From Gammaproteobacteria bacterium UBA6968 (GTDB taxonomy: Bacteria > Pseudomonadota > Gammaproteobacteria > Pseudomonadales > Azotimanducaceae): a DNA stretch of 9,750 bases. This document shows, in pieces, positions 1-6,500 of the stretch. A program made the position numbers and the translations under genes. How positions within the stretch are numbered: the first letter of the stretch is position 1; each line of letters begins with the position of its first letter. The DNA lies in contig DJYW01000088.1 of assembly GCA_002450255.1 (NCBI GenBank), forward strand, positions 17,117-26,866. The letters are read 5' to 3'. The notes below the pieces were generated by a model. It did not search any database and had not been told where the DNA came from. It saw nothing but the letters and a program-made list of their open reading frames with translations.

Positions 1-256
1 GATAAGCCCCAGGCGGTTTTTGATCCAACACAACCGGAGCGTGTCGTGCATATCGCTCTAGACTGCGGTTGGCACTGATGAACCGTGGCATTGCTGGTGG
101 CAGCGTTGCCAATATATGGTCCAACATAGCTGCTTGCTGGCCATTATGACTCACCTGCAGTAAGGGTTTGTCGACGCCGCTCATTCGCTCGCTTTTGCCG
201 CCGCATAGAATGGCGGCGGTTAGGTCGGGTACGGGAAGGTTTGTATTGACTAGCAT
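1..256 (-). CDS. mobA: Molybdenum cofactor guanylyltransferase MobA-like, 5' part only
   Basis: This minus-strand reading frame starts at ATG (complement of 254-256) and stays open for 85 codons to the left edge, so the C-terminal half is outside the window. Residues 14-33 carry the nucleotidyltransferase loop: AAILCGGKSERM followed by SGVDKPLL, matching the family pattern LAGGxSxRMGGxDKxLL, including the GTP-contacting GG, R24, D29 and K30. ISANR at 60-64 matches the MobA-typical (V/I)xANR strand, and VVLDQKPPG at 75-83 matches the segment before the family's GPLxG. MobA transfers GMP from GTP to Mo-molybdopterin to give the guanine dinucleotide cofactor of DMSO-reductase-family enzymes in the cytoplasm. 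An in-frame TAA lies four codons upstream, so this ATG is the only possible start; its Shine-Dalgarno site is weak. Serine replaces the usual first glycine of MGG. MocA-type cytidylyltransferases are the main alternative, but the ANR motif favours MobA. Confidence 0.85.
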   Translation of the reverse strand, partial: MLVNTNLPVPDLTAAILCGGKSERMSGVDKPLLQVSHNGQQAAMLDHILATLPPAMPRFISANRSLERYARHAPVVLDQKPPGAY

Positions 257-291
257 GAGTCCAGCTTAGCATCTCTATCGCAGCCGCTGTC

Positions 292-320
292 TTACATGCA
301 CCGCCAGTATTTGATTCAAT
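292..320 (+). promoter_or_regulatory. Weak sigma70-like promoter candidate for the GMC gene
   Basis: In the 94-bp gap between the divergent mobA-like gene and the GMC gene, TTACAT (292-297) and TTCAAT (315-320) are separated by 17 bp. Each matches four of six consensus bases. Location and spacing fit, but the match is poor and could be chance. No operator-like palindrome stands out. Confidence 0.2.
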
Positions 321-350
321 GCAGTCTGATAAGGGAGCAGGGGTAACACA

Positions 351-1898
351 ATGCAAGTGAGTGAACAGGCGTTTGATGTCGTCATTGTTGGTGCAGGCAG
401 CAGCGGTTGCGCCATGGCGACCCGCATATCGGAAAATCCCAACCTCTCTGTGGCCTTAATTGAAGCCGGTCCGGATTATCCTAATCTCCAGTCTTTGCCC
501 TTTGATCTGGTTAACTCACACAACAATTCTTATACCGAGCATGACTGGGGTATGCACTACGCGCCAACGACTACGCGCCAAGATCGCTTTCCACGCGGGC
601 GAGTTGTCGGCGGTTCCTCGGCGGTCAACACCACGATCGCCCTGCGAGGTGTGCCGGAAGACTACGATGCATGGGCTGCATTAGGTAATCCGGGCTGGTC
701 TTGGCAAGACGTGTTACCAGCTTTCAAACGCTTAGAACGCGATCTGGATTTTCCCGATGCGCCGTATCATGGCGACAGTGGACCAATCAGCATTCGGCGC
801 TATCCGACTTCGGAATGGGTGCCGTCTCAGGCTGCTTTTCTGGACGCTGCAGAGCGCCTCGATTATCCGTTCTGCGCAGATGCCAATGATCCTGGTGGTT
901 GGGGCGCAGGGCCACACCCAATGAACAAACTAGGCCGCTTGCGCTTGTCAGCTGCCATCGGTTATCTCGCCGCCGCGCGCGCGCGTCCGAACCTTTCGAT
1001 CCTTGCGAATACCCTGGCGAGTCGGGTGCTATTTGAAAAAGATCGTTGCTGTGGCGTTGAAATCATTAAGGCGGCGGAGGCACCTCAAACCATTCGCGGC
1101 CGATTGGTCATCCTGGCTGCGGGCTCACTGTTAAGTCCAGCCATATTGGTCCGTTCCGGCGTGGGGCCGCGCCATGTTCTGCAGAATTTGGGAATTGAGT
1201 GTTTAGCCGATCTGCAAGGCGTCGGCCAAAATCTGTCTGATCATCCGGCGTTAAGCGTTGTCTGCGAGGTAAAGGATGCGAGCCTAATCGATTTTGACCA
1301 GCCGTTGATTCAAACCATTTTGCGCTATACCGCGCCACAGTCAGCGCACCGCAACGACTTACAAATTGAACAATTGAGTTTTGCCGGCCGCCCCGGTGGA
1401 CCGCCGTTAATAGCGATCGCGGCAGTGCTGGAACACCAATATGGTCGGGGTGAGCTGCAGTTTGTTTCCGCAGACCCGAAGGCAATGCCGATTATTCAAA
1501 ATCACTTTTGCGAAGATCCACGGGACGCGCGCCGTTTGGCTCAGTGCATGCTTGACACTTTGGCATTCAGTCGCACCGCGCCTCTGCAAGACATGATTAA
1601 AGAAATCCGTTTTCCTGATCTGCAGCGCGGCGCAGAACTCGCCGATATGGAAGCGTTGTGCCGCAAATTTTCTGCTTCGGGTTATCATCCGTGCGGTACA
1701 GCGAAAATGGGTCCGACAGCGGATGCGGGCGCCGTCGTTGATGCCGGAGGACGCTGTTATGGTGTGCAGCAGCTGGTCGTCGCCGACGCCTCTATTATGC
1801 CGGCGGTGCCTCGCGCTAATACGAATCTGACTTGTTTGATGATTGGCGAACAGATAGGCGAATGGGTGCGTACCCAACCGCAAAACTATGGTCTTTAG
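351..1898 (+). CDS. GMC-family FAD-dependent alcohol dehydrogenase/oxidase (choline dehydrogenase-like)
   Basis: This 515-residue flavoprotein belongs to the glucose-methanol-choline oxidoreductases, which oxidise primary alcohols using FAD. The N-terminal Rossmann motif is GAGSSGC (14-20), with the ribose-binding acidic residue in LIEAGP (E38). GMC signature 1 lies at about 81-100 (PRGRVVGGSSAVN...), and signature 2 at 258-273 (GSLLSPAILVRSGVGP). The C-terminal catalytic pair is visible: H446 in GYHPCGTAKMG and N490 in MPAVPRANTN. This is the His/Asn arrangement of choline-dehydrogenase-type members rather than the His/His of glucose oxidase. No signal peptide is seen, so it is probably cytoplasmic. 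The ATG at 351 has AGGGG seven bases upstream (339-343). It is 41 bp ahead of the deacylase gene and probably co-transcribed with it. Length is slightly below the usual 530-560 residues. The substrate cannot be read from sequence; choline itself is only one possibility. Confidence 0.93.
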   Translation: MQVSEQAFDVVIVGAGSSGCAMATRISENPNLSVALIEAGPDYPNLQSLPFDLVNSHNNSYTEHDWGMHYAPTTTRQDRFPRGRVVGGSSAVNTTIALRGVPEDYDAWAALGNPGWSWQDVLPAFKRLERDLDFPDAPYHGDSGPISIRRYPTSEWVPSQAAFLDAAERLDYPFCADANDPGGWGAGPHPMNKLGRLRLSAAIGYLAAARARPNLSILANTLASRVLFEKDRCCGVEIIKAAEAPQTIRGRLVILAAGSLLSPAILVRSGVGPRHVLQNLGIECLADLQGVGQNLSDHPALSVVCEVKDASLIDFDQPLIQTILRYTAPQSAHRNDLQIEQLSFAGRPGGPPLIAIAAVLEHQYGRGELQFVSADPKAMPIIQNHFCEDPRDARRLAQCMLDTLAFSRTAPLQDMIKEIRFPDLQRGAELADMEALCRKFSASGYHPCGTAKMGPTADAGAVVDAGGRCYGVQQLVVADASIMPAVPRANTNLTCLMIGEQIGEWVRTQPQNYGL

Positions 1899-1939
1899 GC
1901 AAGTGGGGCACCCGCTGACGGTTACAGGAAAACAAAAAT

Positions 1940-3427
1940 ATGCATGATCTCATTATCCGCAACGCACAAATTTTAGACGGTAGCGGCGCTGATCCCGTAG
2001 CTGGAGATGTAGCGGTGAGCGCCGGACGGATTACAGAAGTCGGTCGGATCACTGCTGGACTGGGTCCGGCTGGTGAAGAGATTGATGCCAACGGTGCTGT
2101 GCTGAGTCCCGGTTTCATCGATACTCATGCTCACGACGATGGTGCGTTTATTCGCTACCCGGGAATGGAGTTCAAGCTGGCCCAAGGGGTGACCTCGGTG
2201 GTCAGCGGCAACTGCGGCTTTTCCGCGATCCCAGCCGACCCCCAGCAGGATTCAGTCGCCGCCAGCGGCGGCATTTTGGCGGGTTTAAGCGGCGAATTTA
2301 CTGACTTAGACGGCTATTTCTCAACCGTGATGGCAGCAGGACCAGCCATTAATAACATGATGCTGGTTGGTCACAATACGGTTCGCACGCTGGTGATGGG
2401 CGCAGCCAAAGGTCCGCCAAATCAAACTCAAATGGCAGCGATGAAAGATCACGTTCGTCGCGCTTTGGAGCAAGGTGCCTGCGGTTTTTCAACCGGCTTA
2501 ATTTATCGTCCCGGACGCTACAGTGCGACTGAAGAAGTGATTGAACTGGCATGCGAGGCAGAGGCTTATGACGCGCTGTATGCCACCCATATGCGAAATG
2601 AAGGCAATCACTTGTTGCGCGCGGTAGAAGAGAGCCTTCATATCGCCAAATCCAGCAACGTGCATTTACATATTTCGCACCACAAAGCGGCGGGGCCTGC
2701 GAATTGGGGCAAGGTGCGCGATTCTCTGGCTCTGGTTGATCAGGCGATGGCTGACGGGCAGCGAGTCACTTTGGATGTCTACCCCTACACCGCGGGCAGC
2801 GGTCGCATGATCGAGTATTTCGATTTGCAGAAAATCGATCCCGTGCTGGCCAGTTCGATACGAATTGCCAGTTGTCCGGCTTGCCGCGCATACGAAGGTC
2901 GCATGGTTAAGGATATTGCCAGCGAGCAAGATAAATCCGCCGCAGAAGTGGTGCTGGAAATTTTGACCGCGCCGCGAGGTGATCGCACGCTTTGTATTCA
3001 ATTCATTATTGACGAAGCTGATGTGGTTACGAATTTGAGCCACGCCGATATGATGGTAGGTAGCGACGGGATTCCCGCTCTCAACGGCAAACCGCATCCG
3101 CGTTTGTTTGGCACATTTCCACGCATTTTAGGGCGTTATGTACGCGAACAGGGTGTACTGTCCCTGCCTGAGGCAGTGCGACGCATGACTTCGCTGTCCG
3201 CAGAGACCTTTGGCCTCGCGGAGCGCGGCGAAATCAAGCCTGGCTATTGGGCGGACCTGGTTTTGTTTGATCCGGCTGTGGTAGTGGATATGGCGACCTA
3301 CGACGAGCCTAAGACGCCACCGGCTGGTATTCAACTGGTTGTGGTCAACGGCAAGATTGCGCTGCGCGATGGTGAGCACAGCGGTGTTGGGGCCGGGCAA
3401 ATGCTGCGTTATCGCGGCGGCTCATAA
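1940..3427 (+). CDS. N-acyl-D-amino-acid deacylase (D-aminoacylase family amidohydrolase)
   Basis: A 495-residue metal-dependent amidohydrolase of the D-aminoacylase family (COG3653 type), which hydrolyses N-acyl-D-amino acids to amino acid plus carboxylate. Visible landmarks are the beta-sandwich start (LIIRNAQILDGSG), the HxH metal motif GFIDTHAHDD (H63, H65), the conserved zinc-ligand cysteine in SGNCGF (C92), ATHMRNEG (H217), HISHHKAAG (H247/H248, K249), DVYPYTAGS (279-287), the late aspartate in GSDG (D376), HPRLFGTFPRIL (386-397) and the C-terminal GEIKPGYWADLVLFD. All expected active-site blocks are present, so it is probably active. One local oddity is SCPACR (311-316), which puts a CxxC pair where I would expect a non-cysteine loop before YEGR. 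The start has AGGAA at 1926-1930 and follows the GMC gene by 41 bp. Stereospecificity and acyl preference cannot be decided here; dihydroorotase-like or other amidohydrolases fit less well. Confidence 0.92.
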   Translation: MHDLIIRNAQILDGSGADPVAGDVAVSAGRITEVGRITAGLGPAGEEIDANGAVLSPGFIDTHAHDDGAFIRYPGMEFKLAQGVTSVVSGNCGFSAIPADPQQDSVAASGGILAGLSGEFTDLDGYFSTVMAAGPAINNMMLVGHNTVRTLVMGAAKGPPNQTQMAAMKDHVRRALEQGACGFSTGLIYRPGRYSATEEVIELACEAEAYDALYATHMRNEGNHLLRAVEESLHIAKSSNVHLHISHHKAAGPANWGKVRDSLALVDQAMADGQRVTLDVYPYTAGSGRMIEYFDLQKIDPVLASSIRIASCPACRAYEGRMVKDIASEQDKSAAEVVLEILTAPRGDRTLCIQFIIDEADVVTNLSHADMMVGSDGIPALNGKPHPRLFGTFPRILGRYVREQGVLSLPEAVRRMTSLSAETFGLAERGEIKPGYWADLVLFDPAVVVDMATYDEPKTPPAGIQLVVVNGKIALRDGEHSGVGAGQMLRYRGGS

Positions 3428-3454
3428 GGGCGTAATACAATTGTTTGAGTATTT

Positions 3455-3538
3455 GGGCTGTGCTGATTTATCGCAGCTCGGGTATGCCAAGGGTTAGGAA
3501 TGAGCGCCATAAAAAGCCAGCTGCGAGCCTATGGCTCG
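3455..3538 (+). promoter_or_regulatory. Structured intergenic leader with overlapping inverted repeats
   Basis: Three pairings share bases. Hairpin A pairs GGGCTGTG (3455-3462) with CGCAGCTC (3472-3479) across a 9-nt loop, using two G-U wobbles. A longer perfect 8-bp inverted repeat pairs TCGCAGCT (3471-3478) with AGCTGCGA (3519-3526). Hairpin B pairs CGAGCC (3524-3529) with GGCTCG (3533-3538) around a TAT loop. A and the long pairing exclude each other, and so do the long pairing and B. GCCAT (3506-3510) can also pair with ATGGC (3531-3535). None is followed by a strong T run, so a plain terminator is not obvious. It could be a processing site, terminator remnant, attenuator-like leader or operator. 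Confidence 0.35.
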
Positions 3539-3541
3539 GAC

Positions 3542-3574
3542 ATAGATTTTAAATAGATCGGATATAGATCGGTT
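3542..3574 (+). repeat. Three tandem 11-bp direct repeats upstream of the first crotonase gene
   Basis: Three consecutive 11-bp units begin with ATAGAT: ATAGATTTTAA (3542-3552), ATAGATCGGAT (3553-3563) and ATAGATCGGTT (3564-3574). The second and third agree at 10 of 11 positions (ATAGATCGG plus the final T); the first shares the ATAGAT core. The period is about one helical turn, which would place bound protein on one DNA face. The array ends 30 bp before the ATG at 3605 and just upstream of its ribosome binding site, a position suited to an operator or promoter element. TATAGA at 3563-3568 could act as a -10 element, but no good -35 is seen. Confidence 0.5.
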
Positions 3575-3604
3575 AACTAGGAAATTTTCACAGGAGACGC
3601 CACG

Positions 3605-4402
3605 ATGCCTTTTTTAAGCCGCCAGATAGAGAACCATGTGTTGACGCTGACGATGAGCAGTCCAGATACCCGTAATGCGTTAACCGGCCCGGAGCAATTT
3701 CTCGACTTCGAGCAAACCTGTAACGAAGTGAATGCGGACAAGTCGATTCGGGTGGTCGTGTTGACTGGTGCAGGGTCAGCGTTTTGTGCTGGCGGCAATG
3801 TAAAGGATATGCGCGACCGGACCGGGTTATTTAGCGGCGACCCTTTCGATCAGGCGGATTCCTACCGTGACGGCATTCAACGCATTCCGCGCGCGATTTA
3901 TGCGCTCAACGTCCCGATTATTGCAGCGGTTAACGGACCCGCAGTGGGCGCTGGGTGCGATCTTGCAACTATGTGTGACATTCGCGTGGCTAGTAGTAAT
4001 GCCATGTTTGCCGAGAGCTTTGTGAAGCTCGGGATTATCCCTGGCGATGGTGGTGCCTGGTTTTTGCCTCGTGCGGTTGGGCATTCTAACGCATCGCTTA
4101 TGGCTTTTACTGGCGATGCCGTGAAAGCGCCCCAGGCTCTTGCAATGGGTCTGGTGTCAGAGGTGGTCGAGCCGGAAGAGCTGCTGCCCCGTGTGCATGC
4201 CATCGCTGCCAGCATCGCGGCCAATCCACCACACGCGGTGCGCCTAACTAAACAGCTCTTGCGCGCAAGTCAAAAAGCGACGTTGGACGAGTTGCTCGAC
4301 AAATCAGCTGCTTTTCAAGCGGTTTGTCATGCTGAGGCAGATCACCATGAGGCCGTTGCCGCGTTTTTTGAGAAGCGGCCTGGCAATTATCGCAGTGAAT
4401 AA
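3605..4402 (+). CDS. Crotonase-fold protein, enoyl-CoA hydratase/isomerase family, atypical active site
   Basis: A 265-residue crotonase-superfamily protein acting on an acyl-CoA thioester in the cytoplasm. The first oxyanion-hole block is LTGAGSAFCAGGNVKDM (53-69), and the second is AAVNGPAVGAGCDLATMCD (107-125). SFVKLGIIPGDGGAWFLPR (138-156) forms the substrate-pocket strand. Aligning by eye to classical mitochondrial hydratase, the two catalytic glutamates are replaced: the E144 position is D119 and the E164 position is F139. An aspartate follows in PGDGG (D148). This favours an isomerase, PaaG-like or other crotonase reaction over textbook hydration, but the reaction is not settled. Start at 3605 is supported by AGGAGA (3592-3597), seven bases upstream. 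It stands alone after a 177-bp structured spacer, downstream of the deacylase and convergent with the acetyltransferase. Confidence 0.9.
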   Translation: MPFLSRQIENHVLTLTMSSPDTRNALTGPEQFLDFEQTCNEVNADKSIRVVVLTGAGSAFCAGGNVKDMRDRTGLFSGDPFDQADSYRDGIQRIPRAIYALNVPIIAAVNGPAVGAGCDLATMCDIRVASSNAMFAESFVKLGIIPGDGGAWFLPRAVGHSNASLMAFTGDAVKAPQALAMGLVSEVVEPEELLPRVHAIAASIAANPPHAVRLTKQLLRASQKATLDELLDKSAAFQAVCHAEADHHEAVAAFFEKRPGNYRSE

Positions 4403-4449
4403 GCGAACAATCAGGCAGCGGTCTGGCCTGGCTCGCGACGCGCGGCTCG

Positions 4450-4950
4450 TTAATCAAGCCATTTGATGGCGCGAATCATTTCATCATCAAAACCAAAACT
4501 TTGATATAGGCTGTGTGCGCGCTCGTTGCGTCTGAAGACATGCAACGTCAGGCTACCGGCACCGCGTGCGCGAACTTCGCTTTCGGTGTGCTGGAGCAAG
4601 CGTCGACCAAGGCCAATGCCACGAAACTGTGGCCCAACAATAATGGTCTCCAAGTGTGCGCTCGGTGCCTCGCTCAGCATTTCAGGACGTAAGGTGATGA
4701 TAACGAAGCCACCGATCTGATCGTCTTCGGTAACAGCTAGGTGGATAAACGATTGTTCGTTTTCGCCGGTTAGAATGGCGGTTGCGAGCGCTGCATCGCC
4801 TTGCCAAAGCTGTTGCGGTTGGCGTTGTTCGGGGATATCGAAGTCAGCTAATTGAGGCAGTAACTCGATGATTCGATTAAGGTCTTCGGGACGCGCTGCA
4901 CGCAGAGTGAGCTGGTTTGCGGCGAGTGCATCAGGTGGCGTAGAACTCAA
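4450..4950 (-). CDS. GNAT-family N-acetyltransferase
   Basis: A 166-residue protein of the GCN5-related acetyltransferases, which move an acetyl group from acetyl-CoA to an amine. The N-terminal LTLRAARPEDLNRIIELL (14-31) is the usual GNAT beta1-alpha1 opening. The acetyl-CoA pyrophosphate loop is clear in VGPQFRGIGLGRRLL (105-119), matching (Q/R)xxGxG/A. NERAHSLYQSFGF (142-154) is the standard motif-B end. It starts at TTG (complement of 4948-4950): GAGG lies eight bases upstream, and no in-frame ATG or GTG exists before an upstream in-frame TAA. It runs convergent with the first crotonase (47-bp gap) and divergent from the amino acid permease. The substrate is unknown. An amino acid or amino-acid-like amine would fit the neighbours, but that is only inference. 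Confidence 0.9.
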   Translation of the reverse strand: MSSTPPDALAANQLTLRAARPEDLNRIIELLPQLADFDIPEQRQPQQLWQGDAALATAILTGENEQSFIHLAVTEDDQIGGFVIITLRPEMLSEAPSAHLETIIVGPQFRGIGLGRRLLQHTESEVRARGAGSLTLHVFRRNERAHSLYQSFGFDDEMIRAIKWLD

Positions 4951-4986
4951 GACGGCATCCTCATTTTTGTCGGCATGTTAGCAGAG

Positions 4987-5007
4987 CTGCTCGGCTAGCG
5001 TGAGCAG
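4987..5007. repeat. Short inverted repeat between divergent acetyltransferase and permease genes
   Basis: CTGCTC (4987-4992) and GAGCAG (5002-5007) form perfect 6-bp arms around a 9-bp spacer. The element sits in the gap between the two divergent TTG-start genes and covers the alternative GTG codon at 5000. It could be an operator for the shared control region or the stem of a transcript leader. The arms are short, so chance is possible. Confidence 0.3.
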
Positions 5008-5035
5008 AACAAACGGAACAATCTGGAAGTTTAGG

Positions 5036-6343
5036 TTGACGCAAATAAAGCAATATTTTTCTGCCCGTACGGCCGTTGCCTTGGTTATCGCTAACATGGT
5101 GGGCACCGGCGTTTTCACCAGTCTCGGTTACCAACTGGTTGGTATTCAATCGGCAGGGGTCATTTTGTTGTTGTGGGCCTTGGGCGGGGTAATCGCGCTG
5201 TGCGGCGCTTTGAGCTATGCCGAACTTGGCGCTGCGTTGCCCCGTTCTGGCGGCGAATATCACTTCTTAGGGCAAATTTATCATCCTGCCGCCGGCTTTA
5301 TATCCGGCCTTATATCCGTCAGCGTGGGTTTCTCCGCGCCAACCGCTATGGCGGCTATCACTGCGGCAACTTATTTGCGGGCCGTCTGGCCGGATGCACC
5401 GGTTACATGGATCGCTCTGGCGTTAGTCTGGAGCGTGGCTTTTGTGCACATGCATAATCGCGAGGGCAGTTCGCGTCTGCAACAGACTTTTACCTTACTC
5501 AAAGTAGCGCTGATTCTGGTTTTTGCGATTGCGGCCTTCGTCTGGGTGGAACCGGCGCAGCCGGTGGATTGGGGGCTAGGACTGAGTGATGTTGATCTGA
5601 TTGGGAGCGGCGCGTTTGCCGTCGCTCTCATTTATGTAACGTATGCCTATACCGGTTGGAATGCCGCGACCTATCTCATCAGCGAGATAGAAGCACCGGA
5701 GCAACGTTTACCTCGGATTTTAATTATCGGAACCGCGGTGGTTGCGTTGCTCTATCTGTTGCTGCATATCATGTTTTTGACAGTCGCGCCCATGCAGGCT
5801 TATGTCGGGAAGATCGAAGTGGGCTATGTTGCCGCAGAATATGCCTTTGGTGGGAGTGGTTCAGTAATTGTCGGCATTATGCTGGCGGTGTTGCTGGTCT
5901 CTACCGTCAGCGCGATGCTTTTGGCCGGCCCACGTGCGCTGCAAGTCATTGGGCAGGACATTCCGGCTTTCCGATTCCTGGCCCAGACGCGCGCCAGCGG
6001 TGTGCCCCATCTGGCGGTTCTGCTGCAAACGGCGCTGACTACGGTGATGATTATTACTGCTTCGTTCGAATCGATACTGCTCTTTTCTGGCGCGGTTCTG
6101 GCGCTGAACTCGACCATGACAGTGCTAGGTGTCTGGGTATTACGCCGTCGCCAGCCTGATCTGCCGCGACCGTTTCGCATGCCGTGGTATCCGCTGCCGA
6201 TGTTAATTTACGCGGCGATCTCGATTTGGACGTTGGTGCACCTGTTGATGATTAGGCCCGAGGAAGCAGGTATGGCGATTTTGCTTATTGTCCTGGGCGG
6301 GATAGTTTATTGGCTGAGCAATAAGGTCGGACGCGAGACTTAA
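5036..6343 (+). CDS. APC-superfamily amino acid permease
   Basis: A polytopic inner-membrane transporter of about 435 residues with roughly twelve hydrophobic helices, expected to carry an amino acid or related amine by proton coupling or exchange. Hallmarks are the unwound first helix IANMVGTGVF (18-27), ALSYAELGAALPRSGGEYHF (58-77) and the sixth-helix region YTGWNAATYLISEIEAPEQR (205-224) leading into LPRI. The C-terminal LPRPFRMPWYPLP is typical of the LAT-like branch. I place the start at TTG 5036, because GGAAG (5025-5029) lies six bases upstream and the predicted protein then begins just before helix 1. An in-frame GTG at 5000 would add 12 residues but lacks a good ribosome binding site. 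The gene is divergent from the GNAT gene. The substrate is not readable from sequence. Confidence 0.9.
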   Translation: MTQIKQYFSARTAVALVIANMVGTGVFTSLGYQLVGIQSAGVILLLWALGGVIALCGALSYAELGAALPRSGGEYHFLGQIYHPAAGFISGLISVSVGFSAPTAMAAITAATYLRAVWPDAPVTWIALALVWSVAFVHMHNREGSSRLQQTFTLLKVALILVFAIAAFVWVEPAQPVDWGLGLSDVDLIGSGAFAVALIYVTYAYTGWNAATYLISEIEAPEQRLPRILIIGTAVVALLYLLLHIMFLTVAPMQAYVGKIEVGYVAAEYAFGGSGSVIVGIMLAVLLVSTVSAMLLAGPRALQVIGQDIPAFRFLAQTRASGVPHLAVLLQTALTTVMIITASFESILLFSGAVLALNSTMTVLGVWVLRRRQPDLPRPFRMPWYPLPMLIYAAISIWTLVHLLMIRPEEAGMAILLIVLGGIVYWLSNKVGRET

Positions 6344-6500
6344 CGCATGCGGGCACGTTTGTTAAGTGGTTGTTCTTGCGACCCGGGTTGGATAGGGTTC
6401 TCGCTCTTAGTCATTGCATTATGAAAGCAGCTTTGCAGATGCTTGACTTACCACACAACTTACAACACGTGGCTAGCGGGCCGCACATTAGGGGGAAACA
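6344..6500 (+). other. 157-bp intergenic leader before the second crotonase operon
   Basis: The only gene signal is the strong ribosome binding site AGGGGGAAACA directly before ATG 6501. TTGACT at 6443-6448 matches five of six -35 bases, but no acceptable -10 lies 16-18 bp downstream. CACGTTTGTTAAG (6354-6366) and CTTACAACACGTG (6459-6471) form an imperfect inverted repeat (10 of 13 positions pair), which may be chance. No intrinsic terminator for the permease is evident. Confidence 0.35.

Noticed and set aside
144..356. Minus-strand 70-codon open frame over the left intergenic region
   Set aside because: It is in a different frame from the mobA-like gene, which occupies most of the same DNA with clear family motifs. 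The translation has low complexity and no recognisable domain.
1407..1883. 158-codon minus-strand open frame inside the GMC gene
   Set aside because: It lies wholly antisense to a strongly supported GMC gene and its translation is rich in His/Arg/Cys without any motif, as expected of a shadow frame.
4403..4449. Bidirectional terminator between the converging crotonase and acetyltransferase genes
   Set aside because: Only a short CGCG-acg-CGCG stem with no T run on either side; too weak to call.
4951..4974. Five-codon minicistron (ATG AGG ATG CCG TCT TGA, minus strand) overlapping the acetyltransferase TTG start
   Set aside because: The overlap could give translational coupling, but such short frames arise easily by chance and nothing else supports it.
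5656..6159. 167-codon plus-strand open frame inside the permease gene
   Set aside because: An offset frame of the permease; Cys/Arg/Gly-rich, with no membrane segments or motif.
6354..6471. Long-range imperfect inverted repeat in the permease-crotonase gap
   Set aside because: Ten of thirteen positions pair across about 90 nt. This level is expected to arise by chance when scanning a 157-bp region, so I did not raise it to a finding.
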